Below, one piece after another: positions 62,198-64,000 of a DNA stretch of 64,000 bases; position 1 is the first letter of the stretch, and the number at the start of each line of letters is the position of its first letter. The position numbers and the translations under genes are program-made. The stretch comes from Patescibacteria group bacterium (GTDB lineage: Bacteria > Patescibacteriota > Gracilibacteria > UBA1369): NCBI GenBank assembly GCA_963169655.1, contig CAUJCM010000001.1, positions 186,001 to 250,000 of the forward strand, in the 5' to 3' direction. The notes beneath the pieces are model-generated. The model searched no databases and was not told where the DNA came from. It worked only from the letters and a program-made list of their open reading frames with translations.

Positions 62198-63559
62198 ATG
62201 AATGTTTTAAAACTTCTTAAACCTTTAAATCTAGTTTTCTTTTTGCCTTTAATTTTTCCATTGTATTTATGGAAGTTTAAATTACTTGGTATTCCTTTTA
62301 ATTTTTTAGAATCTGTAGTTCTTGTTTTATTTGTAATTCAAATTTTTTTATGGATTTTTTCATTTATCAAAACACACCACCGTTTTAGGGAAATAAGAGA
62401 TTTTTTAATTAATAATAAAAAATTATTAATTTTTAGTTTTTGCTTTTTCCTTTGTATTTTATTTTCAATATTAATTGTTCCAAGGGAAGTTTTATTAGTT
62501 GACCATAGTACAATTTTCCCATCACTTAATACAGCTTTAGGAATTTTTAAAGGTTGGCTTTTAATGCCTTTTTTATATTTTATTTTGCTTTATTTTTCTG
62601 AGAGAAAACAAAGCAATTTTTTAATTTCTTTATATTGTTATGTTTTATCTGCTTTACCTTTGATAATTTGGGCTTATTATCAATCAATTACTGGAGATTT
62701 TATAACTTTGGATCAAAGAGCTTCAGGTCCTTTTGAAAATGCAAATTATCTGGCTATGTATATTGCACCAGCTATTACAGCCTTGTGGATTTTATTAATT
62801 CAAAATATTATTTTAAAATTTAAAGTATTACCTTTTTTTATTGCAGTATTTTTTACAATATTTTACTCAATAGCAATTTTGCTAACCCATTCTTATGGTG
62901 CGATTTTGGCTATTGTTTCTACTTTATTGTTTTATTTAATATTTAATTTATTTCTATTCAAAAAAGCTAAATTGGATTTTGAATACCAGTTTTTAAAGAG
63001 AATTGGTTATTTTTTAATTATAATTTTAATATTGATAGGTTTTGCAGGAATTTTAATTTTTTCTGGTACAGCTAAATGGAATAGTTTTTTTGATTTATCC
63101 AAAAGAGATTCATCAACAGTAAGACTACAAGTTTACCAAATTGATTTAGCTTTACTTAGAAGAAATCCAATTTTAGGTATTGGTCTTGGCCAATATCAAC
63201 CACAATATGATTTAAATGCGCTAAATATTCTTGGGCAGAAACCTTATGAATTAAATATGTTGCATCCACATAATACTTTGATGGCTTTATGGTTAAATTT
63301 GGGTATTGCAGGACTAATATTATATTTGATTTTAATTTATCAATCAGTGAAAAGCTTTTATAGAAATGATGAAATAGGAAATAAATTATTTAAATTAATT
63401 GGATTAATGATGTTTTTGATGACATTTATACATGGCTTGTTTGATACTTATATTTTTAAAAATGATTTAGCATTTTTGTTTATTTTAATTATTGCTCTTT
63501 GCTTACTTCCAAAAAATAAAACTGATTTAGATTTGTCAGCAAAAAAGCATACTATATAA
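62198..63559 (+). CDS. O-antigen ligase/polymerase-like membrane protein (Wzy_C)
   Basis: A 453-aa polytopic membrane protein with about 11-12 hydrophobic segments and one large outer loop near residues 290-370. That loop carries the family block: RDSSTVRLQVYQIDLALLRRNPILGIGLGQYQ followed later by LHPHNTLMALWLNLGIAGL, split here by a short insert. This is the O-antigen ligase / Wzy_C signature (arginine in the loop, HNxxL motif). In a CPR cell it would polymerise or attach a surface glycan, possibly the polymer bound by the SLH proteins. It lies between hpf and a murE-like gene. Confidence 0.85.
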   Translation: MNVLKLLKPLNLVFFLPLIFPLYLWKFKLLGIPFNFLESVVLVLFVIQIFLWIFSFIKTHHRFREIRDFLINNKKLLIFSFCFFLCILFSILIVPREVLLVDHSTIFPSLNTALGIFKGWLLMPFLYFILLYFSERKQSNFLISLYCYVLSALPLIIWAYYQSITGDFITLDQRASGPFENANYLAMYIAPAITALWILLIQNIILKFKVLPFFIAVFFTIFYSIAILLTHSYGAILAIVSTLLFYLIFNLFLFKKAKLDFEYQFLKRIGYFLIIILILIGFAGILIFSGTAKWNSFFDLSKRDSSTVRLQVYQIDLALLRRNPILGIGLGQYQPQYDLNALNILGQKPYELNMLHPHNTLMALWLNLGIAGLILYLILIYQSVKSFYRNDEIGNKLFKLIGLMMFLMTFIHGLFDTYIFKNDLAFLFILIIALCLLPKNKTDLDLSAKKHTI

Positions 63560-63592
63560 TATAGTCAAAAAATACGATTTAAATTTATTAAT

Positions 63593-64000
63593 GTGAAAAG
63601 CTTTTTAAGAAAATTATTTCCAGATCTACACCCAATGCGTCTTTTATATCATAAAACTTTAGCTGTTATTGCTAATTTAATTTATGGTTTTCCTTCTAAT
63701 AAAATTGTTGTAATTGGGGTTACTGGTACTAAAGGTAAAACTACTACTACAAATTTGATTGCAAATATATTGATGGAAGCTGGCTTTAGAGTTGGAATTA
63801 CTTCTACAACCAATTTTCAAGTTGCGGATAGAAAATGGACAAATGAAAGTAAGATGACTACTATGAGCCCATTTTTCTTACAAAAAATTTTGAGAGATAT
63901 GGTTAATTCAAGATGTCAATTTGCTGTGTTGGAAGTTTCTTCTCATTCTTTAATTCAAAACCGTGTTTGGGGAGTGAATTTTGATGTTGGGGTTTTAACT
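63593..64000 (+). CDS. murE: MurE-type UDP-MurNAc-tripeptide ligase, truncated by the window end
   Basis: The first 136 codons of a Mur ligase, from a GTG start at 63593. The ATP-binding P-loop GVTGTKGKTTTTNLI (about 43-57), a substrate stretch TSTTNF, and EVSSHSLIQNRVWGVNFDVG (about 115-134) are typical of MurE. The short N-terminus lacks the full UDP-binding domain of standard MurE (about 90 residues before the P-loop versus ~42 here). It may therefore be a MurE-like or MurT-like variant. The rest lies beyond the window. Confidence 0.82.
   Translation, partial: MKSFLRKLFPDLHPMRLLYHKTLAVIANLIYGFPSNKIVVIGVTGTKGKTTTTNLIANILMEAGFRVGITSTTNFQVADRKWTNESKMTTMSPFFLQKILRDMVNSRCQFAVLEVSSHSLIQNRVWGVNFDVGVLT

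Overview
The window is 64 kb of AT-rich, densely packed bacterial DNA that reads best as a chromosomal piece of a Patescibacteria (CPR) genome. This is inferred from several features: secreted proteins with repeated WGENIGW motifs fused to S-layer homology (SLH) domains, very large unrecognised surface-type proteins, small single-gene membrane proteins, a short FtsX not next to an ftsE, and gene starts almost without Shine-Dalgarno sequences. Translation uses the standard code: ORFs up to 2152 codons run without in-frame TGA. Even so, TGA is almost never used as a stop; nearly all genes end in TAA. The exact phylum inside CPR cannot be fixed from this window.

Left part (1-12 kb). Here lie hisS, a LOG-like nucleotide-binding protein, two secreted proteins (an SLH protein with WGENIGW repeats and a DUF1566-type protein), and a MarR-controlled export operon (MarR, long-coiled-coil lipoprotein adaptor, short HlyD/EmrA-like adaptor, 14-TM MFS pump) with a consensus promoter and a perfect 17-bp palindrome. 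A 0.8-kb gene-free stretch follows that looks like a large structured non-coding RNA on the minus strand. After it come a TRM11-like methyltransferase, a 53-codon membrane ORF and ssb. A second gene-free stretch (12.0-12.66 kb) also has a minus-strand promoter and terminator about 430 nt apart.

Accessory island (13.3-20.8 kb). Downstream of gmk and a tRNA-Gln(CTG) with a duplicated 3' end sits a type I restriction-modification cluster, hsdM-hsdS-fic-hsdR, divergent from a toxin-antitoxin-like pair. Inverted copies of one 14-bp sequence lie in front of the two divergent units, and a 57-bp promoter/operator block is duplicated in front of the Fic gene.

Core part (20.8-50 kb). This holds a VIT-type transporter, an AI-2E-type permease, a membrane SLH protein, a thiol-redox unit (LTD protein, CcdA, DsbA-like), rny, a CIRCE-controlled groES-groEL, pyrH-frr-rseP, dnaA, a FecR protein, mltG, ybaB, rplY, a RelA/SpoT homologue whose hydrolase half looks dead, recO-ftsX-nucleotidyltransferase, gatC-gatA and holA.

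Right part (50-64 kb). A minus-strand operon encodes a 155-aa protein, a 2152-aa protein and a 1570-aa secreted Ig-like-repeat protein, none with a recognised function. It is divergent from hpf, an O-antigen-ligase-like protein and a murE-type ligase cut by the window end. The most unusual items are the two candidate non-coding RNAs, the giant-protein operon, and the regulatory repeats of the restriction island.
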